64,000 nt of DNA, from the NCBI RefSeq assembly GCF_009870125.1, contig NC_046683.1, positions 52,281,869-52,345,868 on the forward strand, given 5' to 3'. Both the position numbers and the translations under genes were made by a program. Below the pieces are notes generated by a model. The model saw nothing but the letters and a program-made list of their open reading frames with translations. It was not told the origin of the DNA and ran no database searches. This DNA comes from Drosophila pseudoobscura. Its lineage: Eukaryota; Arthropoda; Insecta; Diptera; Drosophilidae. This document shows positions 63,792 through 64,000 of this stretch, one piece after another (the first letter of the stretch is position 1; every line of letters starts with the position of its first letter).

Positions 63792-64000
63792 GATGATGCG
63801 ATATATGCTGGCTACAAAGCGGAAAATTTGAACATTTGTTAAAGCGACTTATTAATGTTATAATCTAATTATAATCAGCAGTCCTTTGGCTCTGATTTCC
63901 TGCCATAAAAAATTATTTTGTCCAGAGGGGTGCAAAATGTGGGTAATATTTTTGTCAGGATTCAATTCTTTATCGTGGGCAGGCCTGAAAGAGTAGAAAA

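Larger units (their letters stand above)
51330..64000. other. Long terminal stretch without a recognised gene
   Basis: No domain-bearing or well-biased gene was found over about 12.7 kb. It could be the intron or upstream region of a gene outside the window. Contents include tandem repeats CTCCCA (about 53021-53050), CCCGTT (54370-54410), GGACCA (55707-55753), CTGGCA (56055-56104), CGACTG (56820-56860), GTCC (59795-59820), a CTGTTCTG tract (61122-61160), GACTCA (62692-62718) and CACTGTGG (63751-63791). One weak candidate exon lies at 58433-58816 (minus). Confidence 0.45.

Overview
The window reads as insect nuclear DNA, almost certainly Drosophila. It holds compact intestinal serine-protease genes of the Jonah type, short GT-AG introns of about 70 bases, TATA plus TCAGT core promoters, and non-coding DNA packed with simple repeats. 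The very high simple-repeat load makes an obscura-group fly (D. pseudoobscura and relatives) my best guess. The gene content resembles the D. melanogaster 65A region (Jon65A cluster). Both placements are recalled or inferred, not computed.

Layout. Positions 1-859 (minus) hold a two-exon Jonah-like protease whose 3' end runs off the window. Positions 2284-3234 (minus) hold a single-exon chymotrypsin-like protease with a long acidic propeptide. Positions 3235-12846 show no gene, with AT-rich DNA at 3.9-4.7 kb and a probable 3' UTR at about 12.4-12.8 kb. Positions 12847-20846 (minus) hold a multi-exon gene for a protein with a Ser/Asn-rich N-terminus and a tensin-type SH2 domain. I rebuilt five coding exons plus an alternative start exon from splice sites and phase. 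Positions 27155-27952 (minus) hold a third protease. Positions 37807-38465 (minus) hold a candidate two-exon gene for a small secreted peptide that I do not recognise. Positions 46092-46880 and 50553-51329 (plus) hold a tandem pair of proteases related to the 27 kb gene. From 51.3 kb to the end I see no convincing gene.

How the genes relate. The proteases are secreted digestive-type S1 enzymes with signal peptide, short propeptide and intact His-Asp-Ser triad. Three of them (27 kb, 46 kb, 50 kb) share an almost superimposable core promoter: GATAAG, then TATAAGGCAGT, then AAGTCAGT 35 bases further on, then the ATG. This points to one duplicated, co-regulated, probably gut-specific module. The SH2 gene is an unrelated signalling or adaptor gene lying among them. 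Outside genes the main patterns are about two dozen copies of the 8-mer TACTCGTA/TACGAGTA and many GA/TC tracts. Weak relics of a dispersed repeat with TACCCTT and AAGGGTAT ends also occur.
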